DNA from: Anadara kagoshimensis
Lineage: Eukaryota > Mollusca > Bivalvia > Arcoida > Arcidae
Length of the DNA: 64,000 nt
Reading direction: 5' to 3'
NCBI GenBank assembly: GCA_021292105.1
Contig: CM037870.1
Span: 64,044,083-64,108,082 of the forward strand
Part shown: one piece after another, positions 1 to 10,740 of the stretch
Layout of the letters: every line of letters begins with the position of its first letter
How positions within the stretch are numbered: the stretch's first letter is position 1
Notes under the pieces: generated by a model
The model's input: the letters and a program-made list of their open reading frames with translations, nothing else
The model's database searches: none
What the model was told of the DNA's origin: nothing
Position numbers and translations under genes: made by a program

Positions 1-750
1 TTTACAGTATAGTAACTATTATGGTATGATAATTATCCTAAAGGTTTAACTGCTTGAGTAAGACTTAAATTGACTTTCAGCATAATTTTCTGCATAATTT
101 GATCTCTCTCAGAATGAGTGTCATAAATAAGCCACCATCCATTGTTGTCTTTAATTTAAGTGACATCAATATAACTTCAAAAAGGATTCTATCAGTAGAG
201 ATTTGGATAATCATGCGTAACATTTGATTATACATATACATTACAATAAAGTGGTGTACTAAGTTAACCTTTGGCTTGCTCTGTCACATTTAATCTTCAC
301 TCAATCAGGTACTACATTTTACACTGAAAAGGTTGTTGTTTTATTTTTAAATAAAATAAGGTTTATCTTTTAATATTTACATATGCCTATTTATCGGCAA
401 CTGGTTGTAAAGTGGAGTGGTTGGATTCATCAAACACTACTACGACAGCACCACGCAACATTTACTCTATTACCCTTACAGAGTAGGTAGATAATTTTAT
501 GTTTGGGTGCTTTCAATAGTACTATAACCAAACAACTAAGCATGCTTTAATTCTATAATCCACTTAAAATTTTATAATCATTAGTCAATGTGTTTTTATT
601 TATTTTTAGTACCGTCTTATTTTGTTTGGTTGTTTTATAACCAACTTGTTTTTTGTTCTTGGATGCGTTTGTTGTTTCTAAATCTACTTTTCCTATTTAT
701 TGAAGACAAGGACAATATCTACAATGTGTCAATTTTAGTTTACATCGATG
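1..750. other. AT-rich intergenic sequence, nothing recognised
   Basis: No coding region, RNA gene or repeat with a second copy in the window was recognised. The short open frame at 588-815 is hydrophobic, has low-complexity composition and runs into the duplication that follows, so I do not call it a gene. Confidence 0.5.
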
Positions 751-751
751 G

Positions 752-909
752 CAAAGGTACAGTTTGTGACTGGCAACTGATTTGTCCAAAAGCACTCAAG
801 ATATGCGACTGGTAACGAATTTGATGTCATGGAAGATATCGCGAATGACAAAGGTACAGTTTGTGACTGGCAAGTGACCTGTCCAAAAGCACTAAAGACA
901 TGTGACTGG
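752..909 (+). repeat. 61-bp direct duplication, 97-bp spacing
   Basis: Two copies (752-812 and 849-909) differ at only a few positions. Both start CAAAGGTACAGTTTGTGACT and both can be read as a Cys-containing peptide with the pattern CDWQxxCPKALKxCDW, but the two copies lie in different frames of the same strand because the spacing is not a multiple of three. The first frame ends in a stop straight after the motif. Probably a non-coding duplication; the peptide reading is only a curiosity. Confidence 0.7.
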
Positions 910-1464
910 AAGTCTGAGAATGACGTCAGAGAAGGACGCTAAATGTTTTATTGAGTGTTTTCTAGCTATTAAGATACACAAAGACATCAAAAGGATAATA
1001 TATCTACAACACTGATGATGGATGACAAAGCCAAAAACCCTGTCACATTTGGCGTTAAATCTTGATAAACTCCGGAAACAAATGGTTGTGTAGTCTCTTG
1101 AGTTTTTAATGTATAGTAACAAACATTTGGATAAAGCCAAGAACGAAATGTTAGATTCAAAGAGTTTGGAAATTGATAGTTAGTATCTATAATAAGACCT
1201 GAATTCATCTTCATGTTAGTAAGAAAATGTCGCTATGATTTATTGTGTCTGACATGCAAGTCCCCGGATGTAAAACATACATAATTCATCCTAAAAGGTG
1301 ACGTAGCGTTCAATGTAATGCAAACACATACAAATGATTTAGCCATAACGAAGTCAGGATTAAGAAGAAGATGTGTATTCTGTAAAATGTTGTTACATTT
1401 AATATATTTCCCTTGATAACATTAATTAAACCCACGACGTCTAACCGAGACTGGTCCATCCAAA
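910..1464. other. Intergenic sequence, nothing recognised
   Basis: AT-rich sequence without a supported gene or a repeat found elsewhere in the window. Short minus-strand frames here have no family resemblance. Confidence 0.45.
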
Positions 1465-1465
1465 G

Positions 1466-1595
1466 AAACCGATGTCCCGTGACACGGTAAAGAACCCTTT
1501 CTTTACATTGGACTGAACACATCGCAAAGGCAAAATTTCTGCGAAATCTTCTAAGATGGTGATGTCTCTATATAAGCGAAATATTATTGCATGAG
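1466..1595 (+). mobile_element. SINE body fragment
   Basis: The stretch beginning near GATGTCCCGTGACACGGTAA, followed by a TTRCATTG..CTGAACACA..GCAAAGGCAAAATTTCTGC block, matches the central body of the tRNA-derived SINE copies at 9725, 20035 and 50140. The tRNA-like head is missing, so this is a truncated plus-strand copy. Confidence 0.65.
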
Positions 1596-1599
1596 ACTT

Positions 1600-2940
1600 A
1601 AAACCCAATCCAATCAACTCTGATAACTTTTCCTCTTTGCTTTCGCCACAGGAAAGGGAAGTCCAGAAATTCAAATTTTTTATGCATTTCTTTTTAAGTC
1701 TCTTTCGTTTTATTGCAAATCCCTTTAAAATGCCAAAATCTGAATAAACAAATGGTGACAATTAATCAAGATGGTATTGTACTTCGTGGTGTAAAGTTTA
1801 TGTTTAAGGGTTTTATTTTACTAAACTTTTAAATGAACTAAAGGAAGTGGAAGCTGAATATCGCGTGCTTTACTAAACGTAAAAAACCATACGGAACACA
1901 AACCGGTCTCTACAAACACATATGTCCGTTGGTTAAATGGTGTTTTACGTCGCATCAACGAGTTGCCATTAATGCAGCATTATTTTGATTATTAATCTCA
2001 AATACTAACTATGCGATGCTTTGGTTTCGTGAAGTATTTCTGATATGCTTCGTACTATATGTATATAATATGTACCACAACTGAAATCACACAATTTAAT
2101 GATATTTTAAATTAATCAACCTGAATATAATGTATACTTTTAATTAATTTTTAAAACGAATTTGATTTCTTCACTACAATGCGTTAAATTGGACTAAAAT
2201 AATCTCTATTTCACAGACACATATTCAACCCCACGTAATTATACTCATCACGCCTACTTGCGGGCTAACAACGCAGAATTTGTTTTCCTGGTACGATTGA
2301 CGTCATCAAAAACTGACCCCAGTTTCACTTTTAACCCTTAAACTAAAATTTTCCTCACGTTAATCTAACAAATTGAAATCTGAATAAATTTATTAATTTT
2401 TCAAGATATTCATAATTTTAAAATGTCATTTAAGCTTATAACATTTTGTGTTTAGTTCAGACAAAAATATTTACTTGTAGTTGCACAGGATATTACCAAT
2501 ATTTAAGGAAATTCTTATTTAAGAAACGATTGTGAAACCGATGGGATCTGCCCCCAGTTTGTTCTCTGTGCCAAAATGGCGGGAAACATTTCCATACCCA
2601 GGTATAAAATCTAGATCTCAAACAAAACAAGATTTTCAAGTAAAACCTGAAAATAAATGATGTTTTCCCAACAAAGAAACAGAATCAGAATATATTCGAT
2701 GAAAATTTGTTTGGTTTTCTCCTTTCTTTTGAAGTCCCAAAACCTACCTCCCAGTGAACGCTTAACAAAGAAAAAAGTGACATGGCCTAACTTAAAAGTT
2801 TGTTGAAATTTTAATTTCCTGAAAATCATCTGATATAATAACTTGTGTTTATTGTTAATTAAAACATCAGTCAAAAGAACAAAAGCTATCACGACAAAAA
2901 ACGTGCTTCATTTAAACATGATCGCCCACCTCTTAGAGGA
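1600..2940. other. Intergenic sequence, nothing recognised
   Basis: AT-rich, no gene supported. A 93-codon minus-strand frame at 2611-2892 is rich in F, L and K, as expected of translated AT-rich DNA, and has no recognisable domain. Confidence 0.45.
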
Positions 2941-2949
2941 AGGAACACA

Positions 2950-3160
2950 GCACAGACCTGTTGAAAGTTAATCACTAAGATGACGAATTAGTATCTGATC
3001 GACAGCTCATCACGATCCCTAGCTAGCTATAGTTCCTTAACGAATCTATCTATTCGTTGACAGATATTTCGGAAACTGGTTATTCTATATCTCTGTGATT
3101 CGACAGCCGAACTTCAATTCCTTTTCATAAGCTGTGTGAATCTTTCGACAGGTCTGTACG
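2950..3160 (+). mobile_element. MITE, family A, copy 1
   Basis: The left end reads ACAGACCTGTTGAAAGTTAA and the right end is its inverted partner (ATCTTTCGACAGGTCTGTAC). Inside is the family core CTAGCTATAG and a stem-forming TCTATCT/CGACAG region. There is no open frame, so it is a non-autonomous DNA transposon of about 210 bp. About a dozen whole or partial relatives lie in this window, all starting near TACAGTACAGACCTGTCGAA. Confidence 0.8.
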
Positions 3161-4030
3161 CAACATAGCACTGCACAGAAAGTTTGTAGTGAAATTAGAT
3201 AATGCAAGTGTTTTCACTTGCGAGGCGATAAGTTAAAGGATCGTAGAGGAAACCGGGGTATCAAGAAAATACAATAAAAGACAAACAACATTGGTACCAC
3301 CAAATTTGGACAGGCACTGGAGTAATTAAATATCTAGTAAATGCCAAATGGTATTTTGTTAAGGGACTTTTTTTTTAAAAAAAAAAGTTCGTAAATAATC
3401 TGCTCAATAAGAATGAACAATATTAAACGACAACAAACATACATGTAAAAACCCACACCAGCTCGCCCCCCCCCCACATGCAGAAAACAAAAGGTTCTGT
3501 TACTGAGAAAACGTGTTTCGCATAATGAGTGTTATTATTAGCAATGACGTAAGGAAGTTCGTAACAAGATATATTAAATGATTGTTAACTAAAAACAACA
3601 CACAAGCATGTTATAAAATGTATAATTAAAGGTCCAATTATTTTTCTATACGTACCATACCCAATTTGTACCCAACTATTTCTTTACAAAATTACAGCAT
3701 ACGCTGCGAAAATTCCAATTACGCGTTATGGAATTCCCTTAAAAGTATTTAAAAGCACACTAACCGATTTTATTTTAAATCATAAAATTGTTAAAAGCTA
3801 TCTTTATTTGCAATAAATGACGTCCAATCAATTAAATCTTCTACACTTTTACTTGATTGGTTGAAATGACATTCTGAACGAGTTGGATAATAAGACGCGA
3901 TAAGTGATTTTCAGATATCAATTTACCGTTAAAACAAAGCTGACTCACGTGCAGTGCTTGTTTCTCTATAATAAAAATCAGACCCAAGTTTCACCATCAT
4001 TCGTTAACTAGAAATTTCCTTTAACTTGAA
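3161..4030. other. Intergenic, with one A/T homopolymer hairpin
   Basis: No gene recognised. At about 3366-3389 a run of nine T is followed directly by ten A, bounded by GGAC and GTTC, giving a near-perfect palindrome able to form a hairpin. A C-run lies near 3466-3476. Confidence 0.45.
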
Positions 4031-4034
4031 CCTG

Positions 4035-4795
4035 GAAATGTTTCGTTACTTGTATTTGTATTGTATTTGGTTTGTAAAATTAATCTAAAAACTATAAAGA
4101 TTTTTCTTTTATTTCTAAATTGAAGTTTTTGCAGTTTTTGAAAGTAATGCCTTAGTAAATGATCTAATTATATGATATAAAAGTTGTTGTTCTTAAAACA
4201 TTTTAAGAATATTTTGATTTTTTAGGGAAAAATAAAAATGTGGGAATTTTGCTTTCAAGATATAAAAACCGTTTAAGCTGAGAAAATACTTGGCTTTAGC
4301 AGAATGTTTCAACAATTGTATTTGTGAATATTTTAGGTCTTTAATGATATGACATATTAACTAATTTATTGATGACAATGTATATTATATTTAAACGGAG
4401 CAATCATGAAAATTAAAATTTTCTTTACGAAGGGTGAGCCATTTTTGAAAAAGTGACAGCTAGTGTTCGCTATTATAAGTTTTTCCCCTAATTACTAGCA
4501 GAATAATTCACAGTTCATAGCAAACGATATATCATATATACACAATACAATACACGATATTTTCCATAAAAACCTTAAATGTCAAACTATCTTTTATTAT
4601 ATACAGACAACGAAACACCTTCACATTATGTACAGTTAGTACTAGCTATAAAACCAAGTTTGAAGCGACAAATAAAGACAAATTGAATTGTATCAGGATG
4701 TTTTCTTATGGCTGTGTTTGGTACCGATATTGTTTAAATCAACTGAGTTTGAATTACATCCGTAAACATGTAAATTTTAGTAGAATTGTTTACTA
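4035..4795 (+). mobile_element. LINE 3' region, copy A (diverged)
   Basis: This stretch aligns with 5145-5885 in the same orientation. Shared landmarks in order are: AAACTATA then TTGAAGTTTTTGCAGT; a GAAGGTTGAGCC-like block; GTGTTCGCTATTATAAGT; CACCTTCACATTATG; and ATTACATCCGTAAACAT. The downstream copy is joined to a LINE coding end, so this is read as a 5'-truncated LINE 3' region placed head-to-tail with it. Divergence is clear, so the pair is old. Confidence 0.55.
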
Positions 4796-4866
4796 AATGT
4801 TCTTGATATCAGTATTTAATAGATAATTTTACTCTACAATATTATTTATGTAAACCTATTCCTATA

Positions 4867-5166
4867 ATGTACAAAAATGTTTTAGCAAAATTTAGACTCT
4901 CTTTGCATTGTTTGTCAATTGAAACTGGCCGTTATGGTAATACAAGGAGAAATAATAGATGTTGTAATTTTTGTTCTGAAATTGTCGAAGATGAGTACCA
5001 CTTTATTCTTGAATGTCCTGTTTATTCTAGTCTTAGAAAGCAATATATCAAGCCATATTTTTGGATCAAACCTAGTGTTTATAAACTTATTCAATTACTT
5101 AGCGTCAATAATGTAAAGCAACTGTGTAATCTCGGTAAATATCTATATATGTTTTGTAATATTTAA
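4867..5166 (+). pseudogene. Non-LTR retrotransposon ORF2, C-terminal end
   Basis: The 99-residue frame matches the extreme C-terminus typical of metazoan LINE reverse transcriptase proteins. It has LAKFRLSLHCLSIETGRYGN at residues 7-26 and a Cys/His segment CCNFCSEIVEDEYHFILEC at about 32-50. The pattern is CxxC followed by DEYHFILEC, the probable nucleic-acid-binding knuckle behind the thumb. The endonuclease and reverse transcriptase domains are absent, so this is a 5'-truncated insertion, the usual product of target-primed reverse transcription. The frame ends at a natural stop and is followed by the 3' region at 5167-5885. The ATG is internal to the original protein and is not a real start. 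The family is recognised from the motif pattern; the clade is not resolved. Confidence 0.7.
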
Positions 5167-5885
5167 TTTAAAACTATACACTTTTTCTCTTGTTTATAAA
5201 TTGAAGTTTTTGCAGTATTTGGAAGTAACATCTTAGTTAAGAAATTCAGCAATTTCAATATATATAAACGTTGGGGGATAATTTTTTAAGATATAAAAAT
5301 TATTTTAGCTTTAATCGATTAAATGTTGTGAAGTTTTTCAGTCTAATGAATATGTCCAGTTTAAAATATAATAATTTTATGGATGAAAGTGGTTTACATA
5401 TTATACTAGTTTTATTTTTACAGCACTAGACGGCCGTTTTTGGAATACAATTCCAATAGTGCTCGGACCAAAATTATGAAACCAAAATTGTATATTATAT
5501 CTAAATACAGTATTCATTAAAATTTAAATGTTCTTACCGAAGGTTGAGCCATGTATTGATTAGGGGGCGACTCGTGTTCGCTATTATAAGTGATCTTCTA
5601 ATGACTTACAGCTATTAGCACAGTTCATAGAAAAATAATACAACATACATGCTGTTCTACTTTAAATGTTAATGTTTCTTTTTAATTTTTCCAGGAAAAG
5701 TCACAACTGGGTTTTATGGCAAACAGACAATAAAACGCCTTCACATTATGAATAGTTAGTCCTAGCTTTAAAACGGTAAATAAAGAAAAATGTCGTTTAT
5801 CTGGATGTTTCTTATAGCTATGCTTGGCACGAATGTTTGTTAATATATACTGATTTTTAATTACATCCGTAAACATCTAATGTGT
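5167..5885 (+). mobile_element. LINE 3' region, copy B
   Basis: This is the direct continuation of the LINE coding end and is similar along its length to 4035-4795. It carries the same ordered landmarks, ending at ATTACATCCGTAAACAT. I interpret it as a roughly 0.7-kb 3' untranslated region. A small minus-strand frame at 5682-5876 lies inside it and is not a gene. Confidence 0.55.
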
Positions 5886-5889
5886 ATTA

Positions 5890-6190
5890 CCTGACGATTT
5901 ATATTCAAATCTACCTCAGCAGGCCTGTATAACTTTGCCCTATAATTCCTGGCTTTTAGTCTAATCTTTTATAATACCAATTGACAATATGGTAATCTCC
6001 TTTTTCACTGGATAAAGCTATCATCTAGATCTCCTTCATAGTACGTTTTATATTCCACGTGTTATAAGAAAACAATTTACATCTATTTGAAAAAAATTGA
6101 ATGGATATACCAAGTCGTGTGTAAAAGTACTACTCCCGGAATATACGACTCCAGATTATCACAATGAAGATGGGGGGCTATTTAACTTAA
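5890..6190. other. Intergenic sequence, nothing recognised
   Basis: No gene or dispersed repeat identified in this AT-rich stretch. Confidence 0.4.
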
Positions 6191-6194
6191 ATAG

Positions 6195-6645
6195 ATTATC
6201 AAGGCTGAACCTAATAACCGGACTGTTAACAATCACTGCATATACATGTTAGGAAGGGTTTCGTTGGACAGTCTGAACTCAAGAACCGAACATTGTAAAA
6301 TAGATACATGTACGTACAAATCATCCACTGTTTATATCTAGGTAAGGGTTCGTTATCAGAGCCTGAATTTAAGAACCAACCTGAAATATTAACAGTTTCA
6401 ATCTAGATAGAGCGTTGTTGGCATGAACACAAGGACCGTTCAACTAATGCAACATTACCAGTTTCAAAGCTTGAAACTTGAGAACCGACCTTAAAATATC
6501 TACGAACGCAATATTAAGACTTTAAATCTTGGTGGGGACGCGTTGACTGAGTATGAACTCAAGTTTAAAATAACTAATAACACAGCATTTACACTTAAAG
6601 GCTCTTAGTTGGTCCTTGATGGCCGAGCCTGAACTCAAGATTGTC
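6195..6645 (+). repeat. Degenerate minisatellite, about 50-90 bp spacing
   Basis: A motif close to CTGAACTCAAGAACCGACC recurs near 6204, 6271, 6361, 6422, 6472, 6551 and 6627 with irregular spacing. The intervals share GTAAGGGTTCGTTG-like and ACAGTTTCAATCTAG-like words. It is an old, heavily mutated tandem array. Confidence 0.55.
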
Positions 6646-6689
6646 CACATCAGTACCTGACTGTCGAATACCACTATCATTAGATACTA

Positions 6690-6810
6690 GAGTGAAGTTT
6701 GTCAGTTTATTTGCCGAAGGCCAATGGTTTTCTCCACCATCCAAGAACTAACTGTCTAAGTATGATGGAAAGAATTTAAACAGAGGCGTAAAATTCGATC
6801 ACCTCACTAC
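6690..6810 (+). mobile_element. SINE tail-domain fragment
   Basis: The order AGTTTGTCAGTTTATTTGCC, then GAAGGCCAATGGTTTTCTCC, then ACCATCCAAGAACTAACTG matches the tail domain at 20855, 40320 and 50460 and, in antisense, at 22065 and 31935. The head is missing. Confidence 0.6.
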
Positions 6811-6814
6811 TTAT

Positions 6815-7245
6815 CATAAATTCCCTTCTAGTCACAACTGTGGAGATCGTGTTAACCAATAAATAATATTAAATTGCTATGCAGAAACTATTAAATATTC
6901 ATAAGTATTAGGAAATTTCAGAATTAAAATGCCACGTCATTAATGCTCTTGGCGTTCGTTTATTTTCCAGCGGAAGTTTTAAAACCAGCAGCCAACGCAT
7001 GACAGTACCAGAAACAATGCAATTCCATTAAAAACACCAAACAAGACAAGAAAAGATCAGGTATTGGGACTACTGATTACAAAAACACAAGGTTGGTCAG
7101 GAACTGGAGATAACCTCTAAGGATGTGGTAATAGTAGTGCCACTTCAAGGCACCAGTCTGTCACACTTATTTCACAACCAGTGCTCCATAAATACATACA
7201 TTTCAATAATAGGCATAGTTTATATCTTAATTACTTCAAATGTTA
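6815..7245. other. Intergenic sequence, nothing recognised
   Basis: No gene supported. Confidence 0.4.
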
Positions 7246-7249
7246 AATC

Positions 7250-7455
7250 AGTCACAAACATACAGGTCCATGTTCTAATTGCAATCTAAAAGCAAAGTAA
7301 AAACTTTGAAAACTGGCAAATTACGTCTAACCCATGAACTTTCACCAGAGAAGTAAGACAGGATGCTCCACAGGTTAAGCAACTCATGTATGGCTAGCTA
7401 CACCCAGCACGTGTAATATCAAAACTTAGAATGAAAGGCACATGAAGCTATGGGG
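7250..7455 (-). mobile_element. Retroelement 3'-tail fragment, antisense
   Basis: Read on the minus strand, this contains the family markers found downstream of the reverse transcriptase ORF at 28369. They are a GTGTAGCTAGC box, a TGGAGCATCCTG box, CTTCTCTGGTGAAAGTTCA, and AAAGTTTTTACTTTGCTTTT, ending near GTATGTTTGTGACTGA. It is a diverged, 5'-truncated copy. Confidence 0.7.
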
Positions 7456-7755
7456 CCAATATTGGCTTAATTGGTGAATTATCATCTCCATGTGGTGGGA
7501 ATGTTTGTGATACGTAAGCCAATGCTTTATACAAATAGACCATCGTGGCCCCCGTGACAGTTTTACTGTAGGTACTTCACATATATAGAGTACAATCAAA
7601 CAAAAAGTACAAAATCATCACTAGTTCTATGTATAATAAGTGAAAAACGGAATAAAGCATTATTATCTAGCTTCATCGTCTCATTAGTAAAATTAAAACA
7701 ATATGAAATGGAAAATGATAAGAAACCTTTCAAAAACGAGATCACCCCGGAGCTG
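7456..7755. other. Intergenic sequence, nothing recognised
   Basis: No gene supported. Confidence 0.4.
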
Positions 7756-7764
7756 TCCATCCAA

Positions 7765-7902
7765 TCATTATTCAGATAGCAATAATAACCAACATCTTAT
7801 ACTCATTGGCAGATAATAGCTGAAGGCATCCAATCATGATTCTGAGAACAAAAATAACCAATCAGGTGGACATATTGGCGGATAATGGTTGAAAGGGCTT
7901 CG
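7765..7902 (+). repeat. Two-copy tandem duplication, about 68 bp
   Basis: ATCCAATCATTATTCAG... and ATCCAATCATGATTCTG... are followed in both copies by ATAACCAA and by CATTGGCAGATAATAGCTGA or ATTGGCGGATAATGGTTGA. The two units are adjacent and moderately diverged. Confidence 0.55.
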
Positions 7903-8159
7903 TCTTCGGGTAATAAGGGCTATTCAATTTTGTAGTTAATGCACAGTAAAGTAAAATTAAATGCATCTCTAATATTAAACATTGATAATGATTCTCCCTC
8001 ATTATAACTGTCTGACCTATTATATTTTGTTTACTGTCATTCCTCTAAAGTGCCGTTTCAAAAGCCAAGTACCAAATGACATCAGGTACCTTAGGACACA
8101 TTTAATTATAATTTATAGTGACGTATTTTCTTTAAAAAACAACAACACCTTTCTAAATG

Positions 8160-8610
8160 CCATGTTCATTTATAGTTTCGTGACAACTAAAAAACATTAT
8201 TTTAATATCATTAATATTTCCATAACTTCTAAAAAGCAACACAAATGAATGACATTTAAAGTTACGTTTTTTTTATCTTCTAAAAAAGCAACACGTATTT
8301 GAATACAATTTAAAGTTCCGTAACGTCTTAAAAGCAACAGAAAATTTTGAATTATTTATAGTTCCGTAACTTCTAGAAATCAACAAATTGTTTTTGTAAC
8401 TAACTAAACAGGAGTTGTCTATCCTTCAGAAGCATATGGCTTTACTTTCAAGGTGTAAGTCCACGTGGTTTACCTAATTTACCAGCTCCAAAGTTTTTTG
8501 TTTTGGACATGGATTGATTAGTATGTTTGTTTAGGATTGAGTCCAGTAAATTCGTTAATTCCAAAAAGCAACACAGATTTATAGTTTCGTAACTTATAAA
8601 AAGCAAAGAA
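8160..8610 (+). repeat. Minisatellite interrupted by a retroelement tail
   Basis: A unit close to TTCCGTAACTTCTAAAAAGC repeats near 8170, 8220, 8270, 8315 and 8360 with about 45-52-bp spacing. It resumes at 8550-8610 (TTCCAAAAAGCAACACAGAT, then TAGTTTCGTAACTTATAAAA). The gap between the two parts is filled by the retroelement tail at 8405-8545. Confidence 0.6.
8405..8545 (+). mobile_element. Retroelement 3'-tail fragment, inserted in minisatellite
   Basis: It contains AACTAAACAGGAGTTGTCTA, a CTTCAGAAGCA box, TTTCAAGGTGTAAGTCCACG, CTCCAAAGTTTTTTGTTTTG and ATGGATTGATTAGTATGTTT. These are in the same order as the tail behind the reverse transcriptase ORF at 28369. It is a plus-strand, 5'-truncated copy. 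Confidence 0.7.
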
Positions 8611-9490
8611 CTTAACAAAATCAAAACATAGAATCCAGAATCACTTAGGTTTCAGTAAGTTCTTATGGTTTTTAAGGCTTCAAAGATTTAACTTAACGGA
8701 ATGTCATGACTAAACGGAAAGCCATACACGAACATTTTACACAACCAAGTGCACGACGCAATAGAAAAATAACAAAAACAGCTAAACAAGAAAACACAAA
8801 CACTTCTGGCATACAACTATCGCCTACCGCTTATTTTACAACTTGTGGTCCGTAAATACACACATTTGATAATAAAAACAAACCTTATTCCACCGGCAAA
8901 AAAATAAACCAACTACCTCTACATGTATGTTATGGTCCTGTGAAACATGACATTTACAAAAGATTTTCATGATTTATTTAAGAGACAGTCCGTGGCTAAA
9001 GGGTCCTCTTGGCAAAAATACCGATTTTTGTTTCTATTTCATTATTAAAATGCATTTTTTGTTTTAGTCACCAATTATACAAAACCGAGATACATGTATA
9101 CTTTTTGTTTTATTCTATTATTTTGATTTGGTATTTATTTTGTCAAACATTTTGTTTTCAGAATATTACAATCATTCAAATAATAATATCTGCTTCTTAA
9201 ATATTAAAATTGTTAAAAACAACTAAGTTGTACTTAATTGTTCAAGTATTGTCTTAACTTGATTTTGGTCCTTCTATTTTTCTGATTTTAACATTTAAAA
9301 GATATTTGGATTTCTGCAATTTTGGTCCGAACACTACTACTGATGAGAAATTTTATTCCGAAACGATTGCCTAGTGTGGCAAAATAAAAAAAATCTCTTA
9401 CATCATTTATAGCTAGAGTCCATTCTGTGATCCAGGATTTAAATTTTTTTTTTCCTTTTTATTTCTAATATGACAACAAATCCATTCTGT
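8611..9490. other. Intergenic sequence, nothing recognised
   Basis: AT-rich. A 63-codon plus-strand frame at 9009-9200 is mostly I, F, S and C with no domain resemblance and is not called. Confidence 0.4.
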
Positions 9491-9497
9491 GTTTTGT

Positions 9498-9720
9498 AAG
9501 GTCCTCAGTAGTCGAGTGGTGTTACAGGAATGCATACTTATCAAATTTCCTCTTATCGAATACTGTAGGTTCGACTTCAATATTAGAAACAGAAGTTTGT
9601 CAATTCTCTTGCATTAGGTAGGCGGTTTTCCCCGGGGATTCCGGTTTCCCCACCTCCAGATAATACAAATGCTAGATACAAGCGAAAGACCCGAAATGAT
9701 AGGTAAAACTCAAACACTCC
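9498..9720 (+). mobile_element. SINE (first of two adjacent)
   Basis: It begins near GGTCCTCAGTAGTCGAGTGG. It continues with AGTTTGTCAATTCTCTTGCA, GTAGGCGGTTTTCCCCGGGG and CCGGTTTCCCCACCTCCAG, and ends near GAAAGACCCGAAATGATAGG and CTCAAACACTCCACTTCACT. This is the same tail domain as the copies at 20855 and 46245. Confidence 0.6.
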
Positions 9721-9724
9721 ACTT

Positions 9725-9995
9725 CACTAGTTGCCTCGGCAGAAGACTTGGAAAGGGGTACTGACTGTTCCTATGCCAAGCATTAGGCATTTAGACATAA
9801 AAGTCACGAGGTCCTTCAGAAGAGATTTTAAAAACCTATGTCCCGTGGCTCGACAGGCGTGGAGAGTTAAACTGAACTCCCTGCATATTGCCCTGAGCAC
9901 ACTACAAAGGTAAAAATTCTGCCATTTCACCTATAGCTGATGACATCGCGATATGAGTGGTATTCTTGACTGGGATGTAAGGTCCCATTCAATAT
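9725..9995 (+). mobile_element. SINE body and tail (second of two)
   Basis: Shares CCAAGCATTAGGCATTTAGA, AAGTCACGAGGTCCTTCAGA, CCTATGTCCCGTGGCTCGAC, CCTGCATATTGCCCTGAGCA and TCTTGACTGGGATGTAAGG with the copies at 20035 and 50140. Frames on both strands across it (9727-9930) are translations of the SINE and are not genes. Confidence 0.7.
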
Positions 9996-9999
9996 ATCT

Positions 10000-10465
10000 A
10001 TGGCTTGGAAAGAAAAATAAGCTAGACGTTACTGCTGATACAGTTCGAGAAGTCCTTAATATACACAGCATCTATTTAACTATAAAAACGCAATATAATA
10101 TATATAAGAATCCTTGTGAATGAGTATTTATTATAAATAGTATCTCTTTAATAGTCCGGGATTTGATTACTAGACGGATGCTTCAGACGCTTGAGGGTGA
10201 TAGCATACACATTCTCATCATTTTACAAGGCTTCCTAATCTGAAAATTGAAAAAAAGTCTTCTGCTTTACTAATGAGTCTATACAGCGTGAATTTTAACT
10301 ATCAACTGTTATAATGAATATGAATACAATGCAAGTCTCCGTGTCTACGGCCTTATTAGGTCGTCGCTCGCAGTTTTTGTGGCGTGAAACGACTGATAGT
10401 ACATTATCCCATTGTTTAATTATGTAAGCATGCATTGCGTTAATACTGAAACACCCTAATTAACT
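10000..10465. other. Intergenic sequence, nothing recognised
   Basis: No gene supported. Confidence 0.4.
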
Positions 10466-10470
10466 ACCAC

Positions 10471-10705
10471 CGTGATGGGTGGATCATGTCATCACCCGGA
10501 GGCATCGATTGCTGAATTAGTGGTCATTTCACCTCTCAACACCGATCCCACCAATAACCCCAATATTCGTTTGAAACAAAAGTCTGTCCCTAATTTCTCA
10601 CCCCAATTTCGGATTTATGCAGATGGTTGGATCATGTCATCATCCGCATGCTTCTACTAGTCACTTCACCCCTCAACGCCGTATCCCACCAATAACCCTG
10701 ATATG
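10471..10705 (+). repeat. Two-copy tandem duplication, 148-bp period
   Basis: GGATCATGTCATCACCCGGA at 10481 recurs as GGATCATGTCATCATCCGCA at 10629. Both are followed by CACTTCACCCCTCAACGCCG-like sequence and by CCCACCAATAACCC. A 62-codon frame across it is a by-product. Confidence 0.65.
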
Positions 10706-10740
10706 TTTTGTTATGTCGTGTTTGGAGTTTTATCATTATA

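Noticed and set aside
2611-2892. 93-codon minus-strand ORF
   Set aside because: F/L/K-rich by-product of AT-rich sequence; no start context or domain.
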